From NCBI GenBank assembly GCA_951812945.1, contig CATOTB010000001.1:738198-802197 (forward strand): 64,000 nt of DNA, read 5' to 3'. The notes under the pieces are model-generated. The model saw nothing but the letters and a program-made list of their open reading frames with translations, made no database searches and was not told the origin of the DNA. Both the position numbers and the translations under genes were made by a program. Shown here one piece after another: positions 44,249-53,987 of this stretch. Position 1 is the first letter of the stretch, and the number at the start of each line of letters is the position of its first letter. This DNA is from Candidatus Dadabacteria bacterium. Its GTDB lineage: Bacteria > Desulfobacterota_D > UBA1144 > Nemesobacterales > Nemesobacteraceae.

Positions 44249-44437
44249 TTGCCAGGAATAACAGTAGGTAGCAGCGAAAGCATTGACAGTGCCTTAAAAA
44301 GGTTCAAGAAGCAGGTTGAGAAGGGTGGGGTTCTTTCTGAAGTAAGGAGGAGAGAATACTACGAAAAACCGAGCGAAAAGAAAAAAAAGAAGCTGTTTGC
44401 TGCCAAAAAGCGCAGTTCAAGCAGAAAAAGAAGATAG
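44249..44437 (+). CDS. rpsU: 30S ribosomal protein S21
   Basis: 62 residues, the S21 size, with [20 protein letters not shown], a core helix [12 protein letters not shown] and a very basic tail. S21 helps 16S rRNA-mRNA contacts at initiation. It starts at TTG 44249, 10 bases after GGAGG. The rpsU-dnaG-rpoD order is the macromolecular synthesis operon. A TTG start on a highly expressed gene is unusual but the protein start fits the family. Confidence 0.95.
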   Translation: MPGITVGSSESIDSALKRFKKQVEKGGVLSEVRRREYYEKPSEKKKKKLFAAKKRSSSRKRR

Positions 44438-44505
44438 ACTGTTTTCATTCGCATGGTTTTCGCCCGAAGTTATTTCTGAAGGTTCCCCCGATTAAGTCGC
44501 TTTGA

Positions 44506-46299
44506 ATGAAGAATTTTTCTTCCACATCAGCGATAGCGGATATAAAGGCGAGGCTCAGTATAGTAGAAGTTATACAGGGCTTTGTTTCCCTTAAAAAATC
44601 TGGGAAAAACCACATTGGGCTTTGCCCGTTCCACGACGATAATAACCCGTCCATGCATGTAAATGATGAGAAGGGTTTTTTCCACTGCTTCAGTTGCGGA
44701 GCTGGAGGGGATGTCTTCGGCTTCCTGATGAGGTACAGCAATATAGGCTTCCACGAAGCCTTAAAGGAACTTGCACGCAAAGCCGGAGTCAGACTCCCGG
44801 CTCCGCGCCCGCGCACGAAAAGTGCGAAGAAAAAAGAGGCCGCATCGGCGAGACTTTTTGAGATAAATTCCCTTGTCTGTTCGTTTTACCACAAAAACCT
44901 TCTTGGCCCGGGGAAAAACTCCGCGCAGTCAAGAAAGTACCTCGAATCAAGAGGAATCACCTCGGAAATAATCAAGGAATTCAAACTCGGATTCGTTCCC
45001 GACAGTTGGGAAGACCTTGTAAAATTTGCTTCGGGAAACAACATAGGCATTAAGGAGCTTGAAGAACTTGGCCTTGTTATTGCGAGAGAAAAGGGAAGCG
45101 GACATTACGACCGGTTTCGAAACAGGATTATTTTCCCCATAAGCGAAATAACGGGACGAATTTGCGGTTTCGGAGGCAGAACGCTGGCGGGAGATGACCC
45201 TAAGCAGCCGAAATACATGAATTCCTCTGAATCACCGGTTTTTGACAAAAAAAACGTTCTTTACGGACTTTACCACTCGAAAAATGAAATCGGAAGAAAA
45301 CGGAAAGCCGTTCTAGTTGAAGGCTACATGGATTTCATAAAGCTCTACGCAAATGAAATACGCAATGTGGTTGCCACCTTGGGAACATCTTTTACGAATG
45401 AGCACGCTAGGCTTCTGCGGCGTTTCTGCGAAGAGGTAGTAATTGTTTACGACGGTGATGCCGCGGGTATACGTTCCGCCGTCCGGGCCGGAGAGATTCT
45501 TCTTGAACAGGGGATTTCCTCAAGTATCTGCCGTATTCCCGACGGTCTCGACCCAGATGATTATCTGGAAGCGCATGGCCCGGAGAGTCTCGGCGAACTG
45601 ATTGCGGGCGCCGTTGATGTCTCCGATTTCATTATTGACGATACCTTCGCAAGATACAGAGAAAAGAAAATGTCTTCCGGAGAGTCATTGAGATTTCTCG
45701 CGGATATGGTTTCGAAAATAAAAGACCCGGTGCAAAGGGCCGAAGCTGTCTCCAGGGCAACAGGGGTTTTCGGGATAAGGGAGTCTGAGTTTCTTTCTCT
45801 GGTGAAAATTTCGGACCCGGGAAAAAACCGCGGGTCGCTTGCGCCGACAGCCCTGATTCCGGAAAAGAGCGTTCACGAGAGAGAAATTGTGAGGATACTG
45901 CTTAAATTTCCCCACCTGCTTAGCGCTGAGAAAATTGAAAATGTCGGGGAGTATTTTGAAAATGGCGATTTAAAGGTTATTCTCAAACGTGTGGGTGAAG
46001 GGGAGTTTACTGAGATTTCCTCCCTGATGAGTTCTTTTGAAAAAATCGAGATGCAGCAGTTGCTGAGCGAGTTAATTTTTTCTTCGGATGATTTGATAGA
46101 CGAGACGACTTCGGAGAAAATATTAAGTGACTGTGTGAGGGAACTTGAACTGAGAACCATAGCTTTTAAGCGCGGCGAAGTGATAGACAGAATCCGCAAG
46201 CAGCGCGACTCTTCGGATAAAACCCTCGAAAGAGAACTTGTTGAGCAATACAGGGATCTGGTGAGCATGGAAAAAACCATAAGAGGAACTGCAAGTTGA
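44506..46299 (+). CDS. dnaG: DNA primase
   Basis: 597 residues. The CHC2 zinc-binding module is [20 protein letters not shown] then HCFSCGAGG; the TOPRIM domain contains [16 protein letters not shown] and [10 protein letters not shown] with the acidic metal residues; a helical C-terminal part should bind DnaB helicase. It synthesizes RNA primers for replication. Its stop overlaps the rpoD start (TTGA). No strong ribosome site precedes ATG 44506. Confidence 0.97.
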   Translation: MKNFSSTSAIADIKARLSIVEVIQGFVSLKKSGKNHIGLCPFHDDNNPSMHVNDEKGFFHCFSCGAGGDVFGFLMRYSNIGFHEALKELARKAGVRLPAPRPRTKSAKKKEAASARLFEINSLVCSFYHKNLLGPGKNSAQSRKYLESRGITSEIIKEFKLGFVPDSWEDLVKFASGNNIGIKELEELGLVIAREKGSGHYDRFRNRIIFPISEITGRICGFGGRTLAGDDPKQPKYMNSSESPVFDKKNVLYGLYHSKNEIGRKRKAVLVEGYMDFIKLYANEIRNVVATLGTSFTNEHARLLRRFCEEVVIVYDGDAAGIRSAVRAGEILLEQGISSSICRIPDGLDPDDYLEAHGPESLGELIAGAVDVSDFIIDDTFARYREKKMSSGESLRFLADMVSKIKDPVQRAEAVSRATGVFGIRESEFLSLVKISDPGKNRGSLAPTALIPEKSVHEREIVRILLKFPHLLSAEKIENVGEYFENGDLKVILKRVGEGEFTEISSLMSSFEKIEMQQLLSELIFSSDDLIDETTSEKILSDCVRELELRTIAFKRGEVIDRIRKQRDSSDKTLERELVEQYRDLVSMEKTIRGTAS

Positions 46300-47789
46300 A
46301 CCCGAACGACGAAACTAACGGTCTGGGGAACAAAATCAGCGGGCAGGATGAAGGGGAGTTCTCTGAATCCGTACAGGGTCTTCGGGGTTCCGCGGCAAAT
46401 TCTCAAACGGAAGACAAGCTCAAGAACGTAAAGAGCCATGATTCCGAACAGGATCCTATAAGGTCGTACATTCTCGCTATTGCGCAGCACTCCCTCCTTT
46501 CCAAGGAGGAAGAGATTGAAATAGCAAGACAGATCGAAAAAGGTAAAAAAATAATCGCGAGAATGATAATAGAGAACCCTTTCATGATGAAGAAGGTTCT
46601 CAAGCTCGAAGAGGAAATAAAAGATGGGGCACTCGGTTCGGGCGAAACCTCCTACCAGGGCGAGGACATCGAATCCTCCGCTGACGGCGAAACATACCGC
46701 AATTCTATAAAAAACTTTCTTCCCATCAGAAAACTTTTTGCTGAGAACGAAGAACTGAGAGAAAAGCTCAATATTCCAACGCTTTCAGATAGCGAAAGAG
46801 CAAAGATATCCAGGCAAATCAGGAAAAACAACGAGCGGACCGTAGAACTTCTTGACGAAATCGATTTTTCCTCGGAGCAGGCTAGCAGGATATACAGTCT
46901 GGCCGTCGAGTATGTGGACAGAGTTGAGAGTGGGGGTTGTGACTGCATGATGGATGATTCGGGCGATGCGAATGGCAATGGTTTGAAATCTGAGTATTCC
47001 GAGAAGGAAATCGCTTCGCTTAAAAGGGTGCTTAGCAGATTTGAGAAAGCAAAGAAAGTTACTAGAGAAGCCAGAAAAAAACTTATCGAGTGCAACCTTA
47101 GACTTGTCGTCAGTATAGCGAGGAAATACGTTAACAGGGGACTGCCGTTTCTCGACCTGGTTCAGGAAGGCAATATGGGGTTGATGAAAGCGGTTGAAAA
47201 GTTCGAACATGGAATGGGATACAAGTTTTCGACCTGTGCCACATGGTGGATAAAGCAGGCCATTACGCGCGCGATAGCCGATCAGGGAAGTCTTATAAGA
47301 ATTCCTGTCCACATGACCGAGAACATAAACAGACTAAACAAGGTCTCAAGATCTCTGATGCAGAAATTAGGGAGGGAACCCAGACCGGAAGAGATAGCCG
47401 AAGCAATGGATATGCCCCTTGAGAAGGTCTTGAAGATAATGAAGGTGTCACGCGACCCGGTTTCTCTGGAGGCTCCTATTGGTGAGGACGATTGCAGGCT
47501 TATGGATATCATCTCGGACCCGTCTTCCACTTCTCCGCTTGACATGCTCGAGACCAAGGAACTGAACCGGATCATGCGCAACGCGCTATGCACCAACCTC
47601 AGCAACGGGGAGGAAGGAGTCGTCAAAATGCGTTTCGGTATAGATGAAGACAAGGAATACACCCTTGAAGAAATAGGGAAAAAGTTGAACGTTACCCGCG
47701 AGAGGATAAGGCAGATCGAGGTAAAGGCTATTAAGAAGCTCAAAAGATTCGGAAGGGCTCTTCCCATAAAGGGTTTTAACACTGACTGA
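46296..47789 (+). CDS. rpoD: RNA polymerase primary sigma factor RpoD
   Basis: 497 residues. Region 1.2 is [20 protein letters not shown], a non-conserved acidic stretch (about 100-230) follows, and region 2 has [20 protein letters not shown] and [20 protein letters not shown] (FSTY in most). Region 3 and region 4 follow, ending with the [23 protein letters not shown] that contacts -35 elements. Region 1.1 is short. The start is TTG 46296, overlapping the dnaG stop. The cysteine in FSTC at region 2.3 is a mild change. Confidence 0.97.
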   Translation: MNPNDETNGLGNKISGQDEGEFSESVQGLRGSAANSQTEDKLKNVKSHDSEQDPIRSYILAIAQHSLLSKEEEIEIARQIEKGKKIIARMIIENPFMMKKVLKLEEEIKDGALGSGETSYQGEDIESSADGETYRNSIKNFLPIRKLFAENEELREKLNIPTLSDSERAKISRQIRKNNERTVELLDEIDFSSEQASRIYSLAVEYVDRVESGGCDCMMDDSGDANGNGLKSEYSEKEIASLKRVLSRFEKAKKVTREARKKLIECNLRLVVSIARKYVNRGLPFLDLVQEGNMGLMKAVEKFEHGMGYKFSTCATWWIKQAITRAIADQGSLIRIPVHMTENINRLNKVSRSLMQKLGREPRPEEIAEAMDMPLEKVLKIMKVSRDPVSLEAPIGEDDCRLMDIISDPSSTSPLDMLETKELNRIMRNALCTNLSNGEEGVVKMRFGIDEDKEYTLEEIGKKLNVTRERIRQIEVKAIKKLKRFGRALPIKGFNTD

Positions 47790-47798
47790 TATCCCAGC

Positions 47799-47826
47799 TT
47801 GACATTATTTTCTCCGGCGGTATCTT
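47799..47826 (+). promoter_or_regulatory. Promoter of the orphan 5S rRNA gene
   Basis: TTGACA at 47799-47804 is perfect; TATCTT at 47821-47826 (four of six) follows after 16 bases. Predicted start is near 47833-47836, matching the 5' end of the 5S gene, so the gene can be read alone. Confidence 0.65.
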
Positions 47827-47835
47827 TACAGATCT

Positions 47836-47948
47836 AGGGTGGCTATGCTGAAGGGGAAGCACCCGGTCCCATCCCGAACCCGGAAGTTAAGTCCTTATAG
47901 GCCGATGATACTGCTCCTTTCAGGAGTGGGAAAGTAGGTGGCTGCCCT
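47836..47948 (+). rRNA. rrf: 5S ribosomal RNA
   Basis: About 113 bases. Conserved elements include CCCATCCCGAACCCGGAAGT and GCCGATGATACTG, with an 8-bp terminal helix joining AGGGTGGC to GCTGCCCT. No 16S or 23S gene is near, so it is an isolated 5S gene, between rpoD and purN, with its own promoter and a T-run directly after. Confidence 0.93.
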
Positions 47949-47956
47949 TTTTTTTT
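47941..47956 (+). terminator. Terminator at the end of the 5S gene
   Basis: The 3' strand of the 5S terminal helix (GCTGCCC) runs straight into a T tract at 47948-47956, so the helix itself can act as the terminator stem. Confidence 0.55.
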
Positions 47957-47990
47957 CTTTCCTTACCTTCTCAAGTTTCCGGTGCCTGCG

Positions 47991-48593
47991 ATGTCAAAGA
48001 CTAACGTTGCCGTGTTTGTTTCCGGAAGCGGAACAAATCTTCAGGCTGTAATAGATTCCGGTATAGAATCCGCAACCATAGCGGTGGTTGTCTGTGATAC
48101 TTCAGGGGTCATGGCGATTGAGAGGGCCAGAAAACACGGTATTCCCGTAGAGCTTGTAAACAGCAGAGATTTTGAATCAAGGGAAGAGTTCGAAAGGCGT
48201 ATAGTCGCGAAAATCGACAGGTATGACATAGGCCTTGTCGTACTTGCCGGATTCATGAGGATACTTACTCCTTACTTCATAGGCCGCTTCAGGGGCCGTA
48301 TGATCAATATTCATCCTTCCTTGCTTCCTTCTTTCCCAGGGACTAATTCGGTAAGACAGGCACTTGACTACGGAGTGAAACAAACAGGCTGTACAGTCCA
48401 CTTCGTGGGTGAGGAAGTTGACGCGGGTCCGATTATTCTCCAAGCGGTTGTTCCGGTTACGGAGGAAGATACGGAGGAAACCCTGCTTGAAAAAGTCCAC
48501 GCCCAGGAATACAGGATATTGCCCGAAGCCATAAGGCTTTTCTGCGAGGGGAGGCTGACTCTCAGCGGGAGAAAAGTTCTGATTTCTTCCTGA
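47991..48593 (+). CDS. purN: Phosphoribosylglycinamide formyltransferase (folate-dependent)
   Basis: 200 residues. VAVFVSGSGTNLQAVID is the N-terminal loop, and GFMRILTPYFIGRFRGRMIN plus HPSLLPSFPGTN and VDAGPIILQ are PurN signatures with the catalytic Asn/His/Asp. It transfers a formyl group from 10-formyl-THF to GAR in purine synthesis. ATG 47991 fits the family start; GTG 47982 would add three residues. No ribosome site is seen. Confidence 0.95.
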   Translation: MSKTNVAVFVSGSGTNLQAVIDSGIESATIAVVVCDTSGVMAIERARKHGIPVELVNSRDFESREEFERRIVAKIDRYDIGLVVLAGFMRILTPYFIGRFRGRMINIHPSLLPSFPGTNSVRQALDYGVKQTGCTVHFVGEEVDAGPIILQAVVPVTEEDTEETLLEKVHAQEYRILPEAIRLFCEGRLTLSGRKVLISS

Positions 48594-48607
48594 AGACCAA
48601 GAAATCT

Positions 48608-49627
48608 CTAAACGGTTCTACCGATAGCTTCGGCAACGGGAGCGGCTTTTTCCATCAGGTTTTTGAATGTTTTCGGTTTGAGCGACTGGGCTCCGTCGCT
48701 CACAGCAATCTCCGGGTTGTTATGAACCTCGACTATTACTCCGTCTGCTCCGGCAGCTATTGAAGCTAAAGTTACCGGGATTACGTACTGCCAGTAGCCG
48801 GTTCCATGGCTGGGGTCGGCGAAGACTGGCAGGTGGGTTTTTTCCTTGAGTACCGGGATAGCGTTCAGGTCGAAAGTGTTTCTGGTGGCCGTCTCAAAAG
48901 TTCTTATTCCCCGTTCGCAGAGCATTACGTTGCTGTTGCCCTCTGACAGTATGTATTCTGCACACATAAGAAATTCGTTTATGGTCGTTGACATTCCGCG
49001 TTTTAGCAAGACGGCCTTGTTTGACCTGCCGACGTGTTTTAAAAGCGAGTAGTTCTGGGAATTTCTGGCTCCTATCTGAAGCACGTCCGCATATTCCCCG
49101 ACCAGTTCAAGATCGTCCGGGCTCATTATTTCGGTGACTATAGGCAGCCCGGTCATTTCTTTTGCCTTGATGAGAAGCTCCAGACCTTCTTTCCCAAGAC
49201 CCTGGAAAGAATAGGGCGAAGTTCTGGGCTTAAACGCGCCGCCTCTGAGCATTGACGCCCCTGAATCTTTTATTGAAGCCGCGATTGTCATTATCTGCTC
49301 TTCGCTCTCAACCGAGCATGGCCCTGCGATTATAGGGATTTTTTTATCCCCTACGGTAACGTCGTTTACATTGAAAACGGAGGTCTCATCATTTACTTCC
49401 CTGCTAGTGAGCTTGTAGGGCTGAAGCACGGGAACAACCTTCTCAACTCCCTGGAGCTGCTTGAGAACGTCGAGATCATGCGGCTTTCCTCTATCGTCTC
49501 CGACCACTCCGATGACGGTCCTTAAAATTCCTTCGATCGGATGGGGCGAATAGCCAAGTTCCTTTATGATGGACTTGACCTTGCCTATCTCCTCTTCGGT
49601 CGCTTTGGGCTTCATTACTACTATCAT
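48608..49627 (-). CDS. aroF: 3-deoxy-7-phosphoheptulonate synthase (type I-beta)
   Basis: 339 residues. The N-terminal 75 residues are a ferredoxin-like/ACT-like regulatory domain ([19 protein letters not shown]), followed by the DAHP synthase barrel with [29 protein letters not shown] and [10 protein letters not shown], holding the metal Cys, His and Glu. It joins PEP and erythrose 4-phosphate at the start of the shikimate path. GGAGG lies before the ATG and a promoter was found. Confidence 0.96.
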   Translation of the reverse strand: MIVVMKPKATEEEIGKVKSIIKELGYSPHPIEGILRTVIGVVGDDRGKPHDLDVLKQLQGVEKVVPVLQPYKLTSREVNDETSVFNVNDVTVGDKKIPIIAGPCSVESEEQIMTIAASIKDSGASMLRGGAFKPRTSPYSFQGLGKEGLELLIKAKEMTGLPIVTEIMSPDDLELVGEYADVLQIGARNSQNYSLLKHVGRSNKAVLLKRGMSTTINEFLMCAEYILSEGNSNVMLCERGIRTFETATRNTFDLNAIPVLKEKTHLPVFADPSHGTGYWQYVIPVTLASIAAGADGVIVEVHNNPEIAVSDGAQSLKPKTFKNLMEKAAPVAEAIGRTV

Positions 49628-49664
49628 TTAAAAAACCTCCATATTTTGTACGAAACGGACAAAC

Positions 49665-49692
49665 TTAATACATAGAAGATTCCTAATGTCAA
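49665..49692 (-). promoter_or_regulatory. Promoter of aroF
   Basis: On the minus strand TTGACA (49692-49687) is perfect and TATTAA (49670-49665) follows after 16 bases. It sits between trmB and aroF and allows separate expression of aroF. Confidence 0.5.
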
Positions 49693-49718
49693 TTATAACG
49701 TGTGTATAGTTGGCATAT

Positions 49719-50339
49719 TCAATCTGTTTGCGAGGGAAGATTTAGAAAATCGGCACTGAATATTTTTTGTGATGCTTCCCTGAAATGCTTTTCAAACTTC
49801 GTTTCTGTTTCTCCTGTTTGAATCTCAATGAAGCCCGGTGGGGGGTATGCCGGGCGGAACAGGCCGCTTGTTTTGAATTCAGCCACTATTTGCTCAATGT
49901 AACTCAATTGATCAGTCTTTATTCCCGTCCTGCCGCCCCCCGCAAGCACTTTTGCCAGGCAGCTTATAAATTTCTGGTTAAACATCCTGTGCTTTGAATG
50001 TTTTTTCTTCGGCCAGGGGTCGGGGAAATTTACCAGGACAAGATCGAACATTCTTTCTCTGAAAACCTGTCTGAGCGCGATTTCAGCTTCAATGTGGAGG
50101 AATTTCAGGTTTTCAAGAGAGAGAGCTTCCGCCGCACGCACAGCTTTGCGGAATCTTCCTCTCTTAATCTCAAGACCCAGGTAGTTTCTGCTTCCATCAC
50201 GCTTAGCCGCGTTTATGAGGAATTCCCCTTCTCCAAAGCCGATTTCAAGCACCAGGGGTTTTTCGCTGCGGAAGATGTCTTTTTTGCCTATCGGAAGTGA
50301 AAACAAAGAGATGTCCACCACGGGGTCGCTTAAGTTCAT
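49719..50339 (-). CDS. trmB: tRNA (guanine46-N7)-methyltransferase
   Basis: 206 residues. LVLEIGFGEGEFLINAAKRD is the SAM-binding loop, YLGLEIKRGRF the next strand, and FPDPWPKKKHSKHRMFNQKF the TrmB signature that binds tRNA. It methylates G46 in the variable loop. It lies 9 bases after the aroB stop, in the same minus-strand unit as apt and aroB. Confidence 0.95.
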   Translation of the reverse strand: MNLSDPVVDISLFSLPIGKKDIFRSEKPLVLEIGFGEGEFLINAAKRDGSRNYLGLEIKRGRFRKAVRAAEALSLENLKFLHIEAEIALRQVFRERMFDLVLVNFPDPWPKKKHSKHRMFNQKFISCLAKVLAGGGRTGIKTDQLSYIEQIVAEFKTSGLFRPAYPPPGFIEIQTGETETKFEKHFREASQKIFSADFLNLPSQTD

Positions 50340-50347
50340 TTTCCGTA

Positions 50348-51448
50348 TCAGGACTTAAAAGCGGAAGTTATGGCCTGCTCCCCGACCTTTATTCCGTAAT
50401 TTCCCCCCTGTTCCTTCATTTTCCCTATGCGCTCGGGAAGCGACATCTCTATTTTGCCTTTTCTGGCTTTCTTGTCGATTTTCATGACGTCGATTATTTT
50501 CCCGACGTCTACCCCCCTCGGAGGTTCGGTAGGAAGCCCCGCTCTTTCCAAAAGACGGGTGAGACTTTCCTGCTCACCCTCGCTCCATCCCGTTTCACCC
50601 AGAGCGATTTTCCCCTCAATTATCATTCCCGCGGAGATTGCCTCTCCGTGGGAGATTGTATAGTCGGAGAGTTGCTCGATTGCGTGACCAACCGTGTGTC
50701 CGAAGTTAAGGATTTTCCGCAGGTTCTGTTCCTTTTCATCTTTCTCGACCACTTGCGCTTTGATTCTGCAGCTTGCCTCTATTACCTCAAGCAGAGTTGC
50801 GTCGTCGAACCCATAGATTTTTTCGATGTTCGTTTCTAGGTACTGAAAAAGATCCTCGCTTTCTATTACACCGTATTTGATTATTTCGGCGAGTCCTTCC
50901 GCAAGCTGCTTCGGTCCGAGGGTTTTAAGCGTGTCCGTGTCCACATACACGCGCCACGGCTGATAAAAGGCACCGATGAGGTTTTTTCCGTGAGGGGTGT
51001 CTACGGCGGTTTTTCCTCCCACCGAACTGTCAACGCAGGCAACCAGACTTGTCGGCACCTGAACGCAGGGAACTCCCCTCATGTAGGTGGCGGCTACGAA
51101 TCCCGCAATGTCTCCCACGACTCCTCCGCCGAGCGCTATGACCGAAGAGTCCCTGCCGAACCCCGATTCAAGCATTCCGTCTTCTATAAAGGACTTGATT
51201 TCTCTGGTTTTGCTTTGTTCTCCCGCTGGAAATGCGATCATCCTGACTTCCGAAAGCGCATCCCCGAGGCTGCCCAGAAGTTTCGCTCCGTAAAATTCCG
51301 CCACGTTTGAATCGGTTACCAAGGCATGGGAATGGGCTATAGCCGCTTCGGCCAGATCGTCGGCAATCCGGCTCAGAAGGCCTTGGCCGATCAGGATTTC
51401 GTAGGAATTATCTTCGTTTGAACTGACTACGACTTTTATTTTCTTCAA
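50348..51448 (-). CDS. aroB: 3-dehydroquinate synthase
   Basis: 366 residues. GGGVVGDIAGFVAATYMRGV and VDSSVGGKTAVDTPHGKNLI are diagnostic, along with LNFGHTVGHAIEQL, which holds zinc-binding His. It turns DAHP into 3-dehydroquinate using NAD and zinc. The second shikimate gene of the block, next to aroF but separated by trmB. Confidence 0.96.
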   Translation of the reverse strand: MKKIKVVVSSNEDNSYEILIGQGLLSRIADDLAEAAIAHSHALVTDSNVAEFYGAKLLGSLGDALSEVRMIAFPAGEQSKTREIKSFIEDGMLESGFGRDSSVIALGGGVVGDIAGFVAATYMRGVPCVQVPTSLVACVDSSVGGKTAVDTPHGKNLIGAFYQPWRVYVDTDTLKTLGPKQLAEGLAEIIKYGVIESEDLFQYLETNIEKIYGFDDATLLEVIEASCRIKAQVVEKDEKEQNLRKILNFGHTVGHAIEQLSDYTISHGEAISAGMIIEGKIALGETGWSEGEQESLTRLLERAGLPTEPPRGVDVGKIIDVMKIDKKARKGKIEMSLPERIGKMKEQGGNYGIKVGEQAITSAFKS

Positions 51449-51451
51449 TTG

Positions 51452-52015
51452 CTACCCCGGCATTTTCAGTAAGGACCAGACTGGGTGCGGAGAAAGCGCT
51501 TCGGCCCCCTTGAGCTCCATAAGTTCTACAAGAAAAAGATATCCCGAAATACTTCCACCCAGTTCTTCCACTAGGCGCCCGGCACTGAGTGCCGTTCCTC
51601 CCGTAGCGAGAAGATCGTCAACGATTACTGCCTTGCTATTGCCGTTTATTGCGTCTTTGTGAATTTCCAGAACGTCCTTTCCGTATTCAAGGTCATACGA
51701 AACGCTTGCGGTATCGCTTGGCAGTTTCCCCGGTTTTCTTACCAAGATCAGCTCTTTTTCAAGCTTATAGGATAAAGCGGAAGCGAATATGAAACCTCGG
51801 CTCTCGGGTGCGACGAAAGAGGTTATCTCCTTGCCGGCGAGCATTTCCGCCATCATGTCAACTGATTTTCGGAAAGCTTCGGCGTTTTTAACAAGTGTGG
51901 TTATATCGTAGAAGACTATTCCTTTGCTCGGAAAATCAGGAACGCGTCTTATGTGGCTGTCGATCTCTTGCAGTGCCATTTCTTTTTCTGCTTGGGTACC
52001 CGGAGAGGTTTTCAT
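51452..52015 (-). CDS. apt: Adenine phosphoribosyltransferase
   Basis: 187 residues. RRVPDFPSKGIVFYDITTL near the start and the PRPP-binding AVIVDDLLATGGTALSAGRL identify Apt, which salvages adenine to AMP. ATG 52015 overlaps the upstream gene stop (ATGA); ATG 51979 is the more usual family start, so about 12 extra residues are uncertain. Three bases separate its stop from aroB. Confidence 0.95.
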   Translation of the reverse strand: MKTSPGTQAEKEMALQEIDSHIRRVPDFPSKGIVFYDITTLVKNAEAFRKSVDMMAEMLAGKEITSFVAPESRGFIFASALSYKLEKELILVRKPGKLPSDTASVSYDLEYGKDVLEIHKDAINGNSKAVIVDDLLATGGTALSAGRLVEELGGSISGYLFLVELMELKGAEALSPHPVWSLLKMPG

Positions 52016-52482
52016 CCGGCTCTTTTCCTGCGGGAGGATAGCTCAAAGGCTGTTCTCACTGCTTCTTCCGGGGTTTCGCATTTGATAATTTCCTCAGAGA
52101 CATTCCAGGTGTCAAGCCCGATGACGGGAATTCCCGACTTAAGTGCGAACGATATCTCCGACAGGGTGCCGAAGCTGCCTCCAACGGCAATTATAGAATG
52201 GCTTGACTTTGCGACTATCACGTTTCTCGCTTCTCCCATTCCCGTAACTATGGGTATGTCGATGAACCTGTTGGCCGAGGAGGACTCCGGACCGGGGAGA
52301 ATACCGATTGTGGTGCCCCCTGCTGATTTTGCTCCCCGGCATGCCGCTTCCATAACTCCTCCCATTCCGCCGCAAAGCAGAAAACACTTCTTCCTGGCAA
52401 TCAGAACCCCGACTTCTTCCGAAGTTCTTTTTTCCTCCTCGCTCGCATTAGCCGCCCCGATTACTCCTATGATAGTTTCCAT
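52012..52482 (-). CDS. LOG/TIGR00725-like Rossmann protein
   Basis: 156 residues. IIGVIGAANASEEEKR at the start, LCGGMGGVMEAACRGAKSAG in the middle, and AVGGSFGTLSEISFALKSG (GGxxGTxxE signature) belong to the TIGR00725/SLOG group. Some relatives are phosphoribohydrolases (LOG cytokinin enzymes) and others bind nucleotide-like ligands. Function here is not known. It is the first gene of the apt-aroB-trmB unit. Confidence 0.85.
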   Translation of the reverse strand: METIIGVIGAANASEEEKRTSEEVGVLIARKKCFLLCGGMGGVMEAACRGAKSAGGTTIGILPGPESSSANRFIDIPIVTGMGEARNVIVAKSSHSIIAVGGSFGTLSEISFALKSGIPVIGLDTWNVSEEIIKCETPEEAVRTAFELSSRRKRAG

Positions 52483-52587
52483 TAAAGCGTCACCGCATTG
52501 CGTTTAACAAGCTGGTATAAAACGGTTAAAATCACAAGCTCCAAAGTATACCACGGGTTTAAGCGATTTATATCACGGGAAGACCTT

Positions 52588-53208
52588 ATGCATTGTGCGA
52601 GAGTCTGGCTGACACTTATTTTTTCAGTTTGCTTTTTACTTCCTTTCTCTGCTGAAGGAAGCCAGGAGAACCTCAGAATTCCTCACGGTTTTGAATTCGG
52701 GATTTCAAGAAAAGACGCTCTTAGCATGATTGAGTCTTCCAAACTCAAGGTTGTCTCTGATCGCAAATACTCAAAAGATCTCCGGAAAGTCATTCTGGGC
52801 GGTTCTTTGGCCGGAGTTGCTCTTGATCCGCTGCCGGACCATGAAACCCGTCTTGAATTTTATAAAGACAAACTTATGTCAAGTTCCATTTTATTCAGTT
52901 TTGAGGACGAAACCCGTTTTGAGTTCGCGAAGAGTGAACTTATTGGCAATCTCACGGGTGTTCTCGGCGACGCTTTCAAAAGGGAGAGGATGTTTTCTTA
53001 CGAGGTGCTGTCGTGGGATCTTTCAGACACAGTTGTGCTTGCGAACCTGAACTCTCGAAAGAAAACGATAGAAGTTGAATATGTTCATAAACCTATTCTG
53101 GAGAAAAAGATTGCAAAGGACCTGCACCTCAAACGCAGGGAGGATTTTGGAGATCCTGCCAGGCAGATGTTTATTGACAGCAACTTCTCAGCGCAGAAAA
53201 AGCGCTAG
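52588..53208 (+). CDS. Secreted protein of unknown function
   Basis: 206 residues from ATG 52588. The N-terminus carries a signal peptide (CARVWLTLIFSVCFLLPFSA) and a cut site near SAEGS. The mature part has a GFEFGISRKDALSMIES-type pattern, similar to small periplasmic repeat-like domains that I cannot name. The C-terminal 30 residues are basic. An upstream in-frame start (52498) would mask the signal peptide. No operon partner is clear. Confidence 0.7.
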   Translation: MHCARVWLTLIFSVCFLLPFSAEGSQENLRIPHGFEFGISRKDALSMIESSKLKVVSDRKYSKDLRKVILGGSLAGVALDPLPDHETRLEFYKDKLMSSSILFSFEDETRFEFAKSELIGNLTGVLGDAFKRERMFSYEVLSWDLSDTVVLANLNSRKKTIEVEYVHKPILEKKIAKDLHLKRREDFGDPARQMFIDSNFSAQKKR

Positions 53209-53334
53209 CCCGTAAAAACAATAATCCTTCCTTTGAGCCTTGCGACCTGCCGTGAATTTTTAAAACCCTGTTAGGTGAGTTCACGGATGAGCCCGGAGAA
53301 GCGAGACGGTTCTTCCTGTTTTTATCTTTACGCT

Positions 53335-53655
53335 TTACGAACGTCTTCCGTAAAGATTCAGCAGCGTTCCTATGTGGAAAGCCAAGGCCACATATATGCC
53401 ACAGAAAAAAAGCTTCTGGTAGGTGGGAAGGTACTTGTTTACCAGAAATACGAGAGAGAGAAGCAGCAGAGACCAGCCTACGGTCTCTAAAGCGAGATGC
53501 ACAAGTCTCTGTACAGGCACCTGAGGACTTCCGCTGGCTCTTGATCTGAAAACCTCCGGCAACTGTATGAAGACGAGGGAGAAAAAAGTTCCCAATATGT
53601 ATGTCCCGGCGGAGAATCCGAGGAGAACAAACAGTAAGAGCAGTAAAAGTTCCAT
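53335..53655 (-). CDS. Small membrane protein
   Basis: 106 residues with about three hydrophobic helices (LLLLLLFVLLGFSAGTYI, VGWSLLLLSLVFLV, FFCGIYVALAFHIGTLL). The loop between the first two has QLPEVFRSRASGSPQV. No family is recognised. Gap 53209-53334 before it holds nothing clear. Confidence 0.6.
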   Translation of the reverse strand: MELLLLLLFVLLGFSAGTYILGTFFSLVFIQLPEVFRSRASGSPQVPVQRLVHLALETVGWSLLLLSLVFLVNKYLPTYQKLFFCGIYVALAFHIGTLLNLYGRRS

Positions 53656-53987
53656 GATTTAGCGGCCTCGGGGAAAATAATATCATATTACCGCGTTATA
53701 TATAAGCAGTCCCGTTTTTTCCCGCCATGTCTGCAAATTGCTGCTTCCTAGACGGCGCGACTGGGGCGATTCTGGCAATAGTTTCTGAGTTCGAGGTTGC
53801 GGTGCGAGTGATTTTACCCGCAAATCTGGTTATTATTATCTCCGCCCAACTAAAGTATCTGGTTTGTTTCTGATCCTCCGGGGTTTTTTCAAGATCGCCC
53901 CTGTTAACATTAATGGAAAGGGATAGCTTTATATCTTCTTGTTTTGACCGCAAAGACTATAGAAACTTCCCGCACAAATTCTTCCTT
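53656..53987. other. Gap before the TamA/BamA-like gene
   Basis: About 330 bases. A minus-strand reading of 85 codons (53696-53953) exists but shows no domain and no ribosome site, and its start runs into the upstream region of the next gene, so I treat it as chance. No clear promoter was found for the next gene. Confidence 0.3.

Noticed and set aside
53696..53953. 85-codon minus-strand frame before the TamA-like gene
   Set aside because: No domain or ribosome site, and its start runs into the upstream leader of the next gene.
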